This document shows, in pieces, positions 63,382 through 64,000 of a stretch of DNA of 64,000 nucleotides. The stretch is taken from NCBI GenBank assembly GCA_964372115.1, contig CAYJPN010000005.1:62001-126000 (forward strand). Reading direction: 5' to 3'. Made by a program: the position numbers and the translations under genes. The first letter of the stretch is position 1; every line of letters starts with the position of its first letter. The notes below the pieces were generated by a model. It saw only the letters and a list, made by a program, of their open reading frames with translations. It ran no database searches and had not been told where the DNA came from. This DNA comes from CG2-30-36-16 sp964372115 (GTDB taxonomy: Bacteria > Bacteroidota > Ignavibacteria > Ignavibacteriales > Ignavibacteriaceae).

Positions 63382-63462
63382 CCTCACCCTTTATCCCTCT
63401 CCTTGGAAAGGAGAGGGACTGCAGTTCCCCTCTCCTTTTTAAGGAGAGGGGTAGGGGTGAGG
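63382..63462. repeat. Dispersed palindromic repeat element (copies 2 and 3, head to head)
   Basis: Two inverted copies of the element at 23768. The left copy, in reverse orientation, is CCTCACCCTTTATCCCTCTC onward to 63417. The right copy runs from CCCCTCTCCTTTTT at 63427 through AAGGAGAGGGG to GTAGGGGTGAGG at 63462. It sits between dinB and the DUF72 gene. Confidence 0.75.
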
Positions 63463-63499
63463 TTTTATTTCAGCACCGTCGTTTACGGCGGTGCGGCAT

Positions 63500-64000
63500 T
63501 TACATATTAATCCCCGCCAAACGCGGGTATGCTTTAACAATTGTTTCAGGCATGTGCACTTTTGTTTTTTCTTCAAGCAGATGAATCAACTCAAACGCAT
63601 TTGCTACGGCATCGCCGGCAGGGTGGTTATTCATAATTACAAAAACTTCTTTTGCTTTTTCCTGCATCGATTTTATTTTCTGCTCAATATCAAGCAATTC
63701 GCCGGGTGAGTATAAATATTTGTACCGTTCGCTCTGCGCTTCGTACGACTGCTCTTTGCCAAAATTGCCAAGCGACTTTTTCCACGCTTCAACATTTCTT
63801 CCGTGAAAACGAATGTACGCTTTACTGTTTGTTATTATCGGTTCAAACGGCAGCGACTGCCCAATCTGCGGTTGATCAATAGTGCAATATGTTAAATTAT
63901 TTTGGCGAAACATCTGTAACGCTTTTTCATTAAGCCACGACTTATGCCGCACCTCAACAAAACGATTGTAATTTTGAAACATATCACTAAGCCGTCTTAC
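63500..64000 (-). CDS. DUF72-family protein (5' end outside window)
   Basis: 167 codons are visible and the frame is open to the window edge. RRLSDMFQNYNRFVEVRHKSWL matches the DUF72 (YecE) segment 'fveVRh.SW', followed by TYCTIDQPQIGQSLPFEPI, AYIRFHGRNVEAW and YLYSPGELLDIEQKIKSM, and VFVIMNNHPAGDAVANAFEL near the end. These are all conserved in the family, a TIM-barrel-like fold of unknown activity. About 80-110 N-terminal residues are missing. An ATG at 63982 is internal, not the start. Confidence 0.85.
   Translation of the reverse strand, partial: VRRLSDMFQNYNRFVEVRHKSWLNEKALQMFRQNNLTYCTIDQPQIGQSLPFEPIITNSKAYIRFHGRNVEAWKKSLGNFGKEQSYEAQSERYKYLYSPGELLDIEQKIKSMQEKAKEVFVIMNNHPAGDAVANAFELIHLLEEKTKVHMPETIVKAYPRLAGINM

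Overview
The window looks like chromosome of an A+T-rich member of the Bacteroidota/Chlorobi group, most likely Ignavibacteria. Three things point there. Six secreted proteins, plus one relic, end in a type IX secretion (T9SS) C-terminal sorting domain with the 'NYPNPFNPSTTI' signature that is common in Ignavibacteria. Several start regions carry the Bacteroidota-type -7 element TAnnTTTG. The core genes (mitochondrial-type aconitase, single-chain GcvP, yceD-rpmF-plsX-fab cluster) fit the same placement. No rRNA, tRNA, CRISPR array, prophage or intact insertion sequence was seen. The assignment rests on motifs, not on a database search.

Layout. 1-6 kb: the end of an AhpD-like gene, aconitase, a translationally coupled trio of leaderless pilin-like proteins, a small membrane protein and a divergent GroES paralogue. 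6.3-21.4 kb: a surface-polysaccharide region with glycosyltransferases, a DegT/perosamine-synthase-like aminotransferase followed by a GNAT acetyltransferase, five methyltransferases, a Wzx-type flippase, a YfhO-type membrane protein, a polyprenyl-phosphate glycosyltransferase and one beta-propeller lipoprotein. 21.6-26.7 kb: RsmE, an Omp85/BamA-like outer-membrane protein and GcvP. 27.1-28.8 kb: a beta-helix T9SS cargo gene whose signal-peptide region is out of frame by one heptanucleotide repeat.

28.9-36.4 kb: a minus-strand housekeeping operon, yceD-rpmF-plsX-fabH-fabD-(DUF3109)-fabG-acpP-fabF-rnc. rpmF is only 59 codons. A well-formed promoter (TTGACT, 17 bp, TATATT) sits in front of yceD. 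36.6-48.1 kb, plus strand: an ABC-2 exporter pair, a PrsW-type intramembrane protease, a degenerate DUF2064-like protein, NadD, an NAD-dependent epimerase, MeaB, then acyl-CoA dehydrogenase and a biotin-dependent carboxylase beta subunit (branched-chain/propionate acyl-CoA catabolism), a secreted hypothetical, a sigma54 response regulator and a HIT protein.

48.1-62 kb is the accessory part: BNR-repeat, FG-GAP (two near-identical tandem paralogues plus a third) and glycosidase/beta-helix T9SS cargo, a VapBC toxin-antitoxin pair, an orphan helical protein preceded by a nine-copy 21-bp repeat, two related intergenic hairpin elements, and relics. The large glycosidase/beta-helix gene is split from its T9SS sorting domain at an exact A_AAA_AAG slippery heptamer. 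That is either programmed -1 frameshifting or a one-base homopolymer deletion. 62.2-64 kb: DinB and the start-truncated part of a DUF72 gene.

The strongest leads are the two sites where translation into a secreted protein depends on slippage: heptanucleotide repeats at 27.1 kb and the A6 tract at 61.46 kb. Next are the 21-bp array with its neighbour and the pair of homologous hairpin elements.
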